Shown piece by piece: positions 36,205-45,031 of a DNA stretch of 64,000 nucleotides. Every line of letters starts with the position of its first letter. Positions within the stretch are counted from its first letter, which is position 1. The notes under the pieces are model-generated. The model saw nothing but the letters and a program-made list of their open reading frames with translations. It was not told where the DNA came from and searched no databases. The stretch covers positions 1-64,000 of the forward strand of contig NZ_VDUY01000002.1 of NCBI RefSeq assembly GCF_008039575.1. Reading direction: 5' to 3'. This DNA is from Zeimonas arvi. GTDB lineage: Bacteria > Pseudomonadota > Gammaproteobacteria > Burkholderiales > Burkholderiaceae_E. Both the position numbers and the translations under genes were made by a program.

Positions 36205-37636
36205 TCCCGGCCCGGTCGAGGCGCTCGAGGCGGCGCTCGCGCCGCTGGGCGCTTCGGCGCGCGCGGCCGTCGCCTTCAGCGGCGGCCTCGATTCCACCGT
36301 CCTGTTGCACGCGGCGGCGCAAGTCCTGCCGGCCGGGCGGCTGCTTGCCTTGCACGTCGACCACGGGCTGCAGGCGGCTTCGGCCGAATGGGCCATCCAG
36401 TGCGCGCGCCAGGCGGCAGCGCTGGGCGTGGACTTCCGCACACGGCGGCTGGCCGGTTCGCCCGCACGCGGCGAGAGTCTCGAGGCCTGGGCGCGCGAGC
36501 ATCGCTACGCGGCGCTGGCCGAAATGGCCGCGGAGAGCGGCGTGTCGGTCATGCTGACCGCCCACCACGCCGACGACCAGATCGAGACCTTCCTGCTTCG
36601 GCTCGCGCGCGGGGCGGGGCTGGATGGCCTGGTCGGCATCGAGGTCGACCTGACCCGCGACGGGCTCAGGCTGATGAGGCCCTTGCTGGCGCTGTCGCGG
36701 CGATGCATCGAAGCGTGGGCCCGGGAGTCGGCGCTCTCCTGGATCGAGGATCCGTCCAACGCCGACGAGCGCGTGGCCCGCAACGCGCTGCGTCGCCAGC
36801 TGATGCCGGCGATCGACCGGGTGCTGCCTTCGCTGCGCCATCGTCTGCCCGACACGTTGGCCTCGCTGCGCGAGGCGCGCGACCGCATCCGCGCCCTGGA
36901 GCTCCGGGACCTGGCTGGGGTCGAGGTGGATACCAGGGAATTCGGCCTGTGCCTGTCGTTGTCGGCCTGGCGGGCCTTGCCAGTGGCGCGCCGGCCGGGC
37001 GTGCTGCGCCGCTGGCTCGCCGAGTGCGGCGTGCGGATGCCCTCGCGTGCGCGACTTGCGGAGATCGCGCGACAGCTGGAGTCGCCGCGCAAGGACGCGC
37101 AGGCGGCCATGAGCCATGACGGGTGCGTGGTGCGCCGCTATCGAGATCTGGTGATCCTCGCGCCTGCTGCAGCGGGGTTCGCGCCGGGTGGCAGGGCTCC
37201 GGAGGGCGTGCCCGCTGCCGGCACGGTCCCGCTCGGAGCGGCGAGGGAAGCGCGGTCGGTGCCGATCGATTGGGCCGGCGAGGGGCGGATCGACTGTCCC
37301 GGGCTCGGCGGCTGGCTGCTGATCGAGCCTGTCCTGGAGCCTGGCCGGCCCGGCCTGGGTGCCGATGACCTCCGTGCCCCCGATCTGGTCCTGCGGCCTC
37401 GAACGGGAGGGGAGCGGCTTCGAACCCGGCCCGGCGGGCCGCATCGCAGTCTGAAGAACCTGTTCCAGGAGCAGGGCGTGCCGCCCTGGCTCAGGCCGTG
37501 CTTGCCGATCCTGTGGTCGCGCGGGCATCCTGTGTGGGTGCCCAGGCTGGGCATCGATGCCGATCGGGTGGCAACCCAGGGCGAACGCTACCGGCTCGAG
37601 TGGATAATTCTTGATAAAATCATTAAAAACAAATAG
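36173..37636 (+). CDS. tilS: tRNA(Ile)-lysidine synthase
   Basis: About 487 aa; the ATG at 36173 overlaps accA by 32 bases and the start is uncertain. The P-loop is [15 protein letters not shown], then [27 protein letters not shown] and [10 protein letters not shown] follow; the C-terminal domains have [11 protein letters not shown]. TilS converts C34 of tRNA-Ile(CAU) to lysidine and is essential. The last codons, from [11 protein letters not shown] to the stop, are strikingly AT-rich and unlike the rest; the expected terminal sequence may have been replaced. Confidence 0.93.
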   Translation: MASSRRPGRADPGPVEALEAALAPLGASARAAVAFSGGLDSTVLLHAAAQVLPAGRLLALHVDHGLQAASAEWAIQCARQAAALGVDFRTRRLAGSPARGESLEAWAREHRYAALAEMAAESGVSVMLTAHHADDQIETFLLRLARGAGLDGLVGIEVDLTRDGLRLMRPLLALSRRCIEAWARESALSWIEDPSNADERVARNALRRQLMPAIDRVLPSLRHRLPDTLASLREARDRIRALELRDLAGVEVDTREFGLCLSLSAWRALPVARRPGVLRRWLAECGVRMPSRARLAEIARQLESPRKDAQAAMSHDGCVVRRYRDLVILAPAAAGFAPGGRAPEGVPAAGTVPLGAAREARSVPIDWAGEGRIDCPGLGGWLLIEPVLEPGRPGLGADDLRAPDLVLRPRTGGERLRTRPGGPHRSLKNLFQEQGVPPWLRPCLPILWSRGHPVWVPRLGIDADRVATQGERYRLEWIILDKIIKNK

Positions 37637-37649
37637 ATGAAAAACAAAT
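37625..37649. repeat. AAAAACAAAT direct repeat at the end of tilS
   Basis: Perfect 10-base direct copies at 37625-37634 and 37640-37649, spanning the tilS stop. The surrounding 180 bases to the next gene are AT-rich. ATTCTTG (37607) and CAAGAAT (37797) form a weak inverted pair around this stretch. Possibly the scar of a small insertion. Confidence 0.45.
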
Positions 37650-37813
37650 CTTGAGTGTTTTATCACATTGCAAGAGTGCATCCGTGCGCACCCGATCGGA
37701 TCGCCCTGGCTCGGCGTCTATGGCGAACCAGGGTTTGAGCATCGACCCAATGAATTCAAGTATTTCGGCACGAAGCAGTTTCAAGACCTTGAATAACAAG
37801 AATCTTTGAATCC

Positions 37814-38551
37814 ATGCAATCCTCTTCCGATCCTCGCGTCATCCGACTCGCCCCTGCAGCGGCCATTCTCGGCCTGCTCGTCGCGATCGGCCTGGTCGGC
37901 GCGGCCTGGGTCGGCGGTCAGTCGCTGCTGGCCTTCAAGCGATTGGACCGGACGGTCGAGGTCAAGGGCCTGTCCGAGCGCGAGGTGCCGGCCAACCTGG
38001 CGATATGGCCGATCTCCTTCGCCGAGGCCGACAACGACGTCGGCAATCTGTACCGGACCATCGAGCGCAAGAGCATCCGCCTGGTCGAGTTCCTGAAGCA
38101 GGCCGGATTCAAGCCCGAGGAGATCGGGTCATCGGCCCCGTCGGTGGTCGACAAGCAGGCGCGCGAGTACGGCGGCGACGAGCGCAGCCCCTTCCGCTAC
38201 ACCGGCCGCGCCACGGTCACCGTCCACACCGCCGACGTGGCGCGGGTTCGCGCCACGATGAACCGCCTCGGCGAACTGGGTCGGGAGGGCATCGCGATCG
38301 GCGGCGACCATGGCGCCCAGACCCAGTTCCTGTTCACCGGCCTGAATGCGATCAAGCCCGAGATGATCGAGGAGGCCACCCGCAACGCCCGCGAATCGGC
38401 CACGAAGTTCGCCAACGACTCGGGCAGCCACCTGGGCAAGATCCGGCGCGCCAGCCAGGGACAGTTCTCGATCGCGGATCGCGACGCCAGCACGCCACAC
38501 ATCAAGAAGGTGAGGGTGGTCTCGACGGTCGAGTACTACCTGGCGGACTAG
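37814..38551 (+). CDS. SIMPL domain protein
   Basis: 245 aa. An N-terminal membrane anchor or signal (about 12-35, APAAAILGLLVAIGLVGAAW) is followed by a SIMPL (DUF541) domain with VEVKGLSEREVPANLAIWPI and TEY-like ends (VVSTVEYYLAD). Such proteins are exported and oligomeric; a few are linked to oxidative-stress tolerance. It stands between tilS and lysC, where many relatives have no gene or a different one. Confidence 0.88.
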   Translation: MQSSSDPRVIRLAPAAAILGLLVAIGLVGAAWVGGQSLLAFKRLDRTVEVKGLSEREVPANLAIWPISFAEADNDVGNLYRTIERKSIRLVEFLKQAGFKPEEIGSSAPSVVDKQAREYGGDERSPFRYTGRATVTVHTADVARVRATMNRLGELGREGIAIGGDHGAQTQFLFTGLNAIKPEMIEEATRNARESATKFANDSGSHLGKIRRASQGQFSIADRDASTPHIKKVRVVSTVEYYLAD

Positions 38552-38583
38552 CGCCGGGCCCCACGCTGCAGGGGCGCTCGCGC

Positions 38584-38589
38584 TACAAT
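38584..38589 (+). promoter_or_regulatory. -10 box (TACAAT) of lysC
   Basis: GCTACAAT lies 55 bases before the lysC ATG. GC-rich CCCGGG palindromes follow in the leader and could fold, but no lysine riboswitch pattern is visible. Confidence 0.5.
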
Positions 38590-38643
38590 CCCGGGTTTTC
38601 CCACGTGACCCGCCCGGGACCACCCGGGCGACAAGAGCCGACC

Positions 38644-39915
38644 ATGGCACTGATCGTTCACAAGTACGGCGGCACCTCGATGGGCTCGATCGAGCGCATC
38701 CAGAACGTCGCCCGCCGCGTCGCCAAATGGCATGCCGCCGGCCACAAGGTGGTGGTGGTCCCCTCGGCGATGTCCGGCGAAACCAATCGCCTGCTGGGTC
38801 TCGCCCGCGAGATCAGTGCTCAGGCCGATCCGCGCGAGCTCGACATGATCGCCGCCACCGGCGAGCAGGTGTCGGTGGGGCTGCTGGCCATCGCGCTCAA
38901 GTCCATCGGGACCGACGCGGTCAGCTACGCAGGCTGGCAGGTGCCGGTGAGGACCGACCGCGCCTACACCAAGGCCCGCATCCTCTCGATCGACGACGCG
39001 AAGGTGCGGGCCGATCTCGACGCCCGCCGCGTGGTGATCATCACCGGTTTCCAGGGAATCGACGACCTGGGCAACATCACCACGCTGGGCCGCGGGGGCT
39101 CCGACACCTCGGCGGTGGCGGTGGCGGCGGCGCTGGGCGCCGACGAGTGCCTGATCTACACCGACGTGGACGGCGTCTACACCACCGACCCGCGTGTGGT
39201 GCCCGAAGCGCGCCGGCTGGAGAAGGTCACCTTCGAGGAAATGCTCGAGATGGCAAGCCTGGGCTCCAAGGTGCTGCAGATCCGCTCGGTGGAATTCGCC
39301 GGCAAGTACAAGGTCAAGACGCGCGTGCTGTCGAGCCTCACGCCCCCCGATCTCCCGCTCGGGATCGAGGCCAGCTCCGGCACGCTGATCACTTTCGAGG
39401 AAGACGAGAACATGGAACAGGCCGTCATTTCGGGCATCGCCTTCAACCGCGACGAGGCCAAGATCACCGTCACCAAGGTGCCGGACCGCCCGGGCATCGC
39501 CTTCCAGATCCTGGGGCCGGTCGCCGAAGCGAACATCGACGTCGACATGATCATCCAGAACCAGAGCGTCGACGGGATGACCGACTTCTCGTTCACGGTG
39601 CACCGCAACGAGTACCAGCGTGCGATGGACGTGCTGAACAACAAGGTCAAGCCCGCGATCAACGCCGGCGACGTCATCGGCGACCCGAAGATCGCAAAGG
39701 TCTCGGTGGTCGGCATCGGCATGCGCTCGCACGTGGGGCTCGCCAGCCTGATGTTCCGCACGCTGTCGGAAGAGGGGATCAACATCCAGATGATCTCCAC
39801 CAGCGAGATCAAGATCTCGGTCGTCATCGAGGACAAGTACATGGAACTCGCGGTGCGCGCGCTGCACAAGGCCTTCGGACTGGACCAGTCCGGCGACGTG
39901 CCCGCGGTGGCCTGA
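38644..39915 (+). CDS. lysC: aspartate kinase
   Basis: 423 aa. Kinase domain: IVHKYGGTSMGS, then TGEQVSVGLLA, then GRGGSDTSAVA and YTDVDGVYTTDPR. Two ACT domains follow (VTKVPDRPGIAFQILG; SVVGIGMRSHVGLASLMFRTL), which give feedback control by lysine and threonine. It starts the aspartate family pathway (Lys, Thr, Met, diaminopimelate). An internal start near 39412 (MEQAVISG) could make the beta chain, as in some bacteria. Confidence 0.97.
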   Translation: MALIVHKYGGTSMGSIERIQNVARRVAKWHAAGHKVVVVPSAMSGETNRLLGLAREISAQADPRELDMIAATGEQVSVGLLAIALKSIGTDAVSYAGWQVPVRTDRAYTKARILSIDDAKVRADLDARRVVIITGFQGIDDLGNITTLGRGGSDTSAVAVAAALGADECLIYTDVDGVYTTDPRVVPEARRLEKVTFEEMLEMASLGSKVLQIRSVEFAGKYKVKTRVLSSLTPPDLPLGIEASSGTLITFEEDENMEQAVISGIAFNRDEAKITVTKVPDRPGIAFQILGPVAEANIDVDMIIQNQSVDGMTDFSFTVHRNEYQRAMDVLNNKVKPAINAGDVIGDPKIAKVSVVGIGMRSHVGLASLMFRTLSEEGINIQMISTSEIKISVVIEDKYMELAVRALHKAFGLDQSGDVPAVA

Positions 39916-39927
39916 CGCGAAAGGCAG

Positions 39928-39944
39928 CCCGAGCGGTACTCGGG
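39928..39944 (+). terminator. short hairpin after lysC
   Basis: CCCGAG (39928-39933), loop CGGTA, CTCGGG (39939-39944), then a second weak stem. No T-run follows. It probably stops or slows lysC transcription before the tRNA promoter. Confidence 0.35.
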
Positions 39945-39962
39945 TAGTGCCCGGCTTTCGGG

Positions 39963-39968
39963 TACAAT
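39963..39968 (+). promoter_or_regulatory. -10 box (TACAAT) of tRNA-Ser
   Basis: GGGTACAATTCGCC lies 41 bases before the mature tRNA start, with a GCCCCGA GC-rich discriminator-like patch after it. The -35 is weak. Confidence 0.5.
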
Positions 39969-40009
39969 TCGCCCCGAGCCGGCATCGAGAACGAAAGTCA
40001 TCGAAGCCC

Positions 40010-40102
40010 GGAGACGTGGCCGAGAGGTCGAAGGCACTCCCCTGCTAAGGGAGCATGCGGCCAAAAACTGCATCGAGGGTTCGAATCCCTCCGTCTCCGC
40101 CA
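40010..40102 (+). tRNA. serX: tRNA-Ser (anticodon GCU)
   Basis: 93 bases including the encoded CCA. The acceptor arm GGAGACG pairs with CGTCTCC. The anticodon arm CTCCCCTGCTAAGGGAG puts GCT in the loop. The long variable arm (from CATGCGGCC to CTGCATCGA) is typical of serine tRNAs; GGGTTCGAATCCC is the T arm. It reads AGU/AGC codons. It is the usual last member of the lysC region in Burkholderiales, and its 3' end is a common integration target. Confidence 0.95.
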
Positions 40103-40110
40103 AGCAACCA

Positions 40111-40137
40111 CGCCCGCATCAGCGGGCGTTGTTGTTT
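40111..40137 (+). terminator. intrinsic terminator after tRNA-Ser
   Basis: CGCCCGC (40111-40117), loop ATCA, GCGGGCG (40122-40128), then TTGTTGTTT. A strong, classical terminator 8 bases after the tRNA. Confidence 0.85.
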
Positions 40138-40140
40138 GAC

Positions 40141-40185
40141 GGAGACGCGCGAAACGGGCGTGACCGAATCCCTCCGGTCCGGCCA
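40141..40185 (+). other. tRNA-Ser-like scrap behind the terminator
   Basis: GGAGACG at 40141 repeats the tRNA's first seven bases. CCGAATCCCTCCGGTCCGG, ending in CCA at 40185, resembles the tRNA 3' end (17 of 22 positions). The middle is missing. It looks like the footprint of an integration or duplication at the tRNA; chance cannot be excluded. Confidence 0.3.
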
Positions 40186-40261
40186 ATACGGGCCGGCGAC
40201 AGGACAAGGGCATCCAAGACCGGGCCGCAGCAGGAAGTGCGGACGGAAGCCGCCTGCCTCG

Positions 40262-41176
40262 TCAGGGTCGACTCGAAACGAGGGAGTCCGCCAGCGTTCT
40301 TACCCCGGCGAAATCGGCACCTTGCGGTGTCATGCAGACCAGCAGCTTGCGGGCAGCCCATCCATCGGAGAGCACGAGGGTCCGGGTGTCCTTGCCTCTC
40401 AAGCGCAATGCCGCGCTTTCCGGCATGACCGCCGCGCCGACGCCGGCTGCGACCAGTTGCGCCATCCCGTCGAATCCAGACAGGCGCACTCGGTGACGGG
40501 GCACCCGCCCGCTGCGACTCGCCTGGGCGGCCAGGAAGCCGCTAAGGCCGCTGTCACTGGAAAGACCGATCAAGGGGCGTTCCAGGAGTTCGCCAAACGA
40601 TATGGAGCGTCGCTTCCCTGTCGGCCAGCTTCGGGGCAAAAACGCCACCAGACGGTCGTCCAGCCAAGGGCGCGAGATCAGTCCCGAAGTGTCCACATAG
40701 TCCGCAACGATGCCGATGTCGGCAAAGCCTCGGCGCAACGCGTCGAGAACGGCGTTGCTCGCCAGTTCCCGCACATCCACATCGATCTCCGGATTGCTGG
40801 AAAGGAAGCGCCCGAGCGCCTTGGGCAGGGCCTCCGACATCGCTGCGGTGTTGCAGAGCAGGCGAACGGTGCCACGCAGGCCATGACCGAAGCCCGCCAT
40901 CTCCACGTGCAGCGTTTCCAGTTCCGCGAGCACCCGATTGGCATGACGCGCCAGGGCGAGCCCTGCGTCGGTCGGAGCCGCCCCGATCTTCGAGCGATCG
41001 AGCAGGCGGGTGCCGGCAACCTCTTCCAGGGCCTTGAGGCGGGCACTGGCGGCGGCCAGCGAAAGGTTCACCGCCTCGGCGGCCGCAGTGATCGTGCCGT
41101 GCGAAATCACTTCGGAGAACAGGTGCAGATCGAATGGGTCGATTCGGTAGGCGACCCTGCGGCGTGGGGCGGTCAT
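40262..41176 (-). CDS. LysR-family transcriptional regulator
   Basis: 304 aa from the ATG at 41176. The N-terminal HTH is DLHLFSEVISHGTITAAAEAVNLSLAAASARLKALEE (first half about 11-30), followed by the LysR substrate-binding domain (about 95-295). It is divergent from a TauE/SafE exporter, 84 bases apart, the usual layout of a LysR regulator and its target. Composition is somewhat less GC-rich than the core genes. The effector is unknown. Confidence 0.9.
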   Translation of the reverse strand: MTAPRRRVAYRIDPFDLHLFSEVISHGTITAAAEAVNLSLAAASARLKALEEVAGTRLLDRSKIGAAPTDAGLALARHANRVLAELETLHVEMAGFGHGLRGTVRLLCNTAAMSEALPKALGRFLSSNPEIDVDVRELASNAVLDALRRGFADIGIVADYVDTSGLISRPWLDDRLVAFLPRSWPTGKRRSISFGELLERPLIGLSSDSGLSGFLAAQASRSGRVPRHRVRLSGFDGMAQLVAAGVGAAVMPESAALRLRGKDTRTLVLSDGWAARKLLVCMTPQGADFAGVRTLADSLVSSRP

Positions 41177-41260
41177 GATGGCTATCCTACGGAATTCCCG
41201 AAGGATATCCCCGCATGAATCGAATGGACGTCGCAAGACGCATCGGTACATGATGGCTTC

Positions 41261-42007
41261 ATGGAAACGATGCAAGTCTTGCTCGTGGTCGCGGTGTTTG
41301 CGCTTGCCGGTGGCGTCAAGGGCATCACTGGCATGGGGTTGCCGACCGTGGCAATGAGTGTGCTCGGGCTCTGGATGCCGCCAGCGCAGGCAGCAGCGCT
41401 GCTCGTGGCTCCGTCTCTGGCAACCAACGTGGCCCAATGCCGGGGACCGCATCTGCGACGACTCGCCGCGCGCCTGTGGCCTGGATGGCTGGCAATGGCC
41501 GTCGTCACAGTCTTCGCGCCTGGCATGGGTGGCGATGCGTCCGCGACCGACTCGGCCTCACGCTCGCTTGGCATCGTGCTCGTCGGTTATGGGCTTTGGG
41601 GCCTGTGGCGACCCGCCTTGCCGGACCTCTCGGAACACGGCCGATGGGTGGGAGCGCTGGCAGGAATGGCGACCGGAGTGGTCACGTCGCTCACCGCAGT
41701 CTTCGTGCTGCCCTGGGTGCCCTACCTGCAGTCCCTGCGCTTCGACAAGGATGAAATGGTGCAAGCTCTCGGCCTGTCGTTCACTGTCGCCACGCTCGCA
41801 TTGGCTTTCCGGCTGCAAGCATCGGCGTCCCCGGGGTGGATGTCCGCCTCCACGATCGTGGCCACGAGCGGGGCGCTGGGTGGCGCATTCCTGGGCCTGA
41901 AGCTCGGCGAGGTGTTTCGGGGCCGTCTTGCCGGCCACGCATTCCAGAAAGCGCTGTTCGCGATGTTTGTCTTGCTCGGGGCGGCCAATCTGATGCGGGC
42001 CGCGTGA
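41261..42007 (+). CDS. TauE/SafE family sulfite/anion exporter (first copy)
   Basis: 248 aa, about seven or eight transmembrane helices, starting MQVLLVVAVFALAGGVKGIT, then GMGLPTVAMSVLGLWMPPAQAAALL, then GMATGVVTSLTAVFVLPWVPYLQ. The two half-repeats with Gly-rich GMG are typical of TauE/SafE. It likely exports an organic acid or sulfur anion across the inner membrane. The divergent LysR gene is the probable regulator. Confidence 0.88.
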   Translation: METMQVLLVVAVFALAGGVKGITGMGLPTVAMSVLGLWMPPAQAAALLVAPSLATNVAQCRGPHLRRLAARLWPGWLAMAVVTVFAPGMGGDASATDSASRSLGIVLVGYGLWGLWRPALPDLSEHGRWVGALAGMATGVVTSLTAVFVLPWVPYLQSLRFDKDEMVQALGLSFTVATLALAFRLQASASPGWMSASTIVATSGALGGAFLGLKLGEVFRGRLAGHAFQKALFAMFVLLGAANLMRAA

Positions 42008-42074
42008 AGCGAGGGGAGAGGCAGGCGGTCCCCGTTCGCTCGAGCGGTGCGCATGCGGCGTGTGCGGCGCGCAC

Positions 42075-42097
42075 GGTTCGAATCCTCGATTTCGCCA
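42075..42097 (+). other. tRNA-3'-end-like sequence
   Basis: GGTTCGAATCC, TCGATTTCG, then CCA (42075-42097) resembles a T-loop, acceptor strand and CCA, but no tRNA body precedes it. Together with the scrap at 40141-40185 it brackets the LysR/TauE pair. It may be an attachment-site relic. Confidence 0.3.
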
Positions 42098-42129
42098 GGA
42101 AGCGATGCATCGGATCTTCGGCAGGTTGG

Positions 42130-42138
42130 TGCGATAAT
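42130..42138 (+). promoter_or_regulatory. extended -10 (TGCGATAAT) before the second TauE gene
   Basis: TG-n-GATAAT lies 166 bases before the TTG start at 42304. It is the best promoter-like element in this 296-base gap; the long leader holds no recognised RNA motif. Confidence 0.45.
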
Positions 42139-42303
42139 CCGTCCTGCTTCGCCGGACGCGCGCGCCAGTTTCAGCCCAGGTCGCACGCGAAGCGAGTGCG
42201 GTGAATCCCACCGTCCCCGAGCGAGCAAGGCAAGCCTTTCCCCATCTCCCTTCCTCAGCCATGCGAGCAAGGCAAGCATGGCCCGCGCCGAGAAGACGTC
42301 CGA

Positions 42304-43056
42304 TTGGATCCCCTGCACGCCTACCTCCTTCTCGCCCTCGCAGCCTTCGCCGCCGGCGTGTTGAACGCCATCGCCGGCGGCGGCAGCTTTCTTACATTTC
42401 CCGCGCTGGTGTTCACCGGTGTCCCGCCGATCGTGGCCAACGCCACCAGCGCGCTCGCGGTCAGCCCGGGCTATCTGGGCGGCACCCTGGGGTTCCGGCG
42501 CGAGCTTCGCGATCTGCCGCCCGCGCGCCTGCGCCGAGAGACGCTGCTCGCGTCGATCGGCGGGGTCGTCGGCGCGCTGCTGCTGCTGGTCACCCCGGCC
42601 AGCGTGTTCGCGGGCATCGTGCCCTGGCTGCTGCTGTTCGCCACGGTGCTGTTCGCCGCCGGGCCGCTGATCGCGAATCGGGTCGGCGCCCGCCAGGGGG
42701 CCAAGGCCCGCTGGCGCGATCCGGGCCTGTTCGCGGTCTCCATCTACGGCGGTTACTTCAACGGCGGGCTTGGCATCCTGCTGATGGCGCTCTACACGCT
42801 GGCCGGCGAGTCGCGCATCAACACCATGAACGCGCTGAAGAACCTGAACTCGCTGGTGCTCTCCTGGCTGTCGGTGGCCGCCTTCGTGGTGGCCGGGGCG
42901 ATCGCCTGGAAGCAGGGCGTGCTGATGATGGTCGCCGCGACGCTGGGCGGATTCGTGGGCGCGCATGGCGCGCGTCGCCTGCCGGCGGCGTGGATCCGGG
43001 CGGTCGTGATCGCCACCGGCGCGATCATGAGCGTGGTGTTCTTCGCACGGGGCTGA
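42304..43056 (+). CDS. TauE/SafE family exporter (second copy)
   Basis: 250 aa, TTG start (GAGAAG upstream). Starts LHAYLLLALAAFAAGVLNAIAGGGSFL, with the AGGG(S/T) motif of TauE/SafE, and about eight helices follow; SIYGGYFNGGLGILLM is the second half-repeat. It is much more GC-rich than the first copy and differs throughout, so it is not a recent duplicate. Its YfcA-like sequence is close to typical chromosomal members. Confidence 0.88.
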   Translation: MDPLHAYLLLALAAFAAGVLNAIAGGGSFLTFPALVFTGVPPIVANATSALAVSPGYLGGTLGFRRELRDLPPARLRRETLLASIGGVVGALLLLVTPASVFAGIVPWLLLFATVLFAAGPLIANRVGARQGAKARWRDPGLFAVSIYGGYFNGGLGILLMALYTLAGESRINTMNALKNLNSLVLSWLSVAAFVVAGAIAWKQGVLMMVAATLGGFVGAHGARRLPAAWIRAVVIATGAIMSVVFFARG

Positions 43057-43117
43057 ACCTGCGTCGCGGGCGTCGCCCGGCGACGTCAGCCCGCCGGGGG
43101 ATCACCTGTCGACTGCG

Positions 43118-45031
43118 CTACGCGTGCCCGCGACCGATCCGGATCTCGAACTCGGTGCGTCCGGCTTCGCTTCGATAGTCGAGTCGCCCGCCGATCGCGG
43201 CACAGCGCTCGCGCATGGACCTGAGGCCGTTACGCGGCATGGCGTCCGCCGTGAAGCCCCGGCCGTTGTCGACGATCCGCAGCCTGATGCCGCCGCCGAC
43301 CGACGCGGCTTCGATTCGCAGCTTGTCGGCGCCCGCGTGCTGCAGGACGTTCGACAAGGCCTCGTAGAGCACGAACTGCAATTGCCGCATCCGGTAGCCA
43401 TCGACCTCAGGCAGGATCGGCAACAGATCCACGGCCCATTCCAGCTCGATGCCAGCTGAACGCAGCCGCGGCTCCAGCCGGTAGCGCAGACTCGCCAGGA
43501 GCGAGCCGATGTCGCCGGCCGGCAGGTTCAAGGCGTCGACCGACAGCTTCAGGTGGTCCATCGAGTCGCGCATCGTCTGCAGCAAATCTCCCGGCTGGGC
43601 CACGCCGGAATCGAGCTGGCGGATCGCCGTGCTGAGGTGCGCGCCGACACCGTCGTGCATGTCCCGCAGGATCCGGCTGCGTTCCTCGGCGAGCGCGCGC
43701 TCGTGCGCCATGTGCTCCATTTCGGCGTAGCTCCGGGCGAGCTGCGCCTCCCGGTCCGAGATCCGCGTCGCCAGCGTCTGCAGCAACTCGCGCGCCTGCG
43801 CGGTGGCCTCACGGAACCGGACCAGCACGATATAGGCGAGCCCGAATCCGAACAGCAGGGCCGAGTATCGGATCATCGAGTTGGCACCGTACGTGGGGGC
43901 GATCCGGAACAGGTACAGGTCGCGCAGCCCGACCGACACGCTCAACAGAATGGCGAGCGCGACGATCCGGTGCGCGGACGGCGATCGGGCGCGCAGGACG
44001 TGGGCCAGGAAGAGTGCGCCGAAGACGAGGAAGGTGCCGCCCAGCGCGGCGTACCAGGCGGTCAGCGCGAGCGGCCAGCCCAGCGCGCGCGCCATCACGG
44101 CCGCCGCGGCGCTCGACACGACAAGGGCCGCCAGCCAGCGGCGAAAGGCTGCCCCGAACCGGGTGTCCCGCCAGCCGGCGACCTCCATGCAGAACATCCC
44201 CATGCTGTAGCCCCAGGCGCCCAGCGCCAGCACCGGCACCATGCCCCACCACGGCCACGGGAGCGGCGGATTTTCGATCAGCACGTCGCTGACTCGCAGC
44301 GTCCAGAAGAGCTCGGCCAGTCCCGCGTGCAGGTAGATCGGGTCGCGCCGGACCGGGCCGGGCCGAGTGGTGTCGACTTGCGTGGCCCACAGGGCGATCG
44401 CACCGAGCCCGACAACCAGGCTGAACACGATTACACCGATCGACCCGGTGACGCGCCAGAAGTAGTCCTGGTCGTACAGCGGCTCCACGAGCGGCCGCGG
44501 ACCGACGTGAATCCGGGAGAGTCCTCCGCGCCGGCCCAGGTCGGCCCGGATCCTGATCTCGAGAAGATTGTCGAGACGGAACAGGTCGGGCGCGACGGTC
44601 ATCTGGCGGGGGAGCTGGGCATGATCCGCGCCGTTGAAGACGTCGAGATCGCCCTTGCGTTCGAGCAGGGTCCCATTCAGGCGGATCTCGTAGGCGTTGC
44701 CGACGCGCGGGATGTAGAGATCCAGCGGGCTGTCCGGCAGGCTCCGGATGGTGAACCGGATCCGGAATGTCGCCGCGCCTTGCCGGCCGGGGTGCTCGCG
44801 ATCCCACTGATAGGGAAGGGCGACCGTCCGGGTCGTGCTGTCCCCGGCAACCGTGATCGTCGCGTCCGCCTCGCCGATCTCGAGCAGGCCGTCAGGGGGA
44901 GCGGTGTGCCCCACGCGGAGCAGGAGGAGCGCGAGCAGAAGCCCGGCAATCAGCTTCAGCCAGGTCGCGGGTCCGCCCCGGGCGGCGCCTGTGCGAAGGG
45001 AAGGCACCCCGGGGGGCGCGTTCTCAGACAT
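43118..45031 (-). CDS. membrane sensor histidine kinase, NarX/DesK-like (HisKA_3)
   Basis: 637 aa. A first helix (about 24-42) precedes a periplasmic beta-rich sensor domain (about 48-185, 7TMR-DISMED2-like), then seven or so helices (about 195-405). The transmitter has ILRDMHDGVGAHLS (phospho-acceptor His459), NVLQHAGAD (N box), IVDNGRGF (G1) and GLRSMRERCAAIGG (G2). The 7TM plus extracellular sensor build binds small ligands. Its start overlaps the response-regulator stop by 8 bases. Confidence 0.92.
   Translation of the reverse strand: MSENAPPGVPSLRTGAARGGPATWLKLIAGLLLALLLLRVGHTAPPDGLLEIGEADATITVAGDSTTRTVALPYQWDREHPGRQGAATFRIRFTIRSLPDSPLDLYIPRVGNAYEIRLNGTLLERKGDLDVFNGADHAQLPRQMTVAPDLFRLDNLLEIRIRADLGRRGGLSRIHVGPRPLVEPLYDQDYFWRVTGSIGVIVFSLVVGLGAIALWATQVDTTRPGPVRRDPIYLHAGLAELFWTLRVSDVLIENPPLPWPWWGMVPVLALGAWGYSMGMFCMEVAGWRDTRFGAAFRRWLAALVVSSAAAAVMARALGWPLALTAWYAALGGTFLVFGALFLAHVLRARSPSAHRIVALAILLSVSVGLRDLYLFRIAPTYGANSMIRYSALLFGFGLAYIVLVRFREATAQARELLQTLATRISDREAQLARSYAEMEHMAHERALAEERSRILRDMHDGVGAHLSTAIRQLDSGVAQPGDLLQTMRDSMDHLKLSVDALNLPAGDIGSLLASLRYRLEPRLRSAGIELEWAVDLLPILPEVDGYRMRQLQFVLYEALSNVLQHAGADKLRIEAASVGGGIRLRIVDNGRGFTADAMPRNGLRSMRERCAAIGGRLDYRSEAGRTEFEIRIGRGHA

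Noticed and set aside
38590-38643. lysine riboswitch before lysC
   Set aside because: The leader is only about 50 bases and lacks the lysine-aptamer pattern.
42201-43178. 325-codon plus-strand frame over the second TauE gene
   Set aside because: Arg/Pro-rich shadow of the real exporter frame, which has membrane helices.
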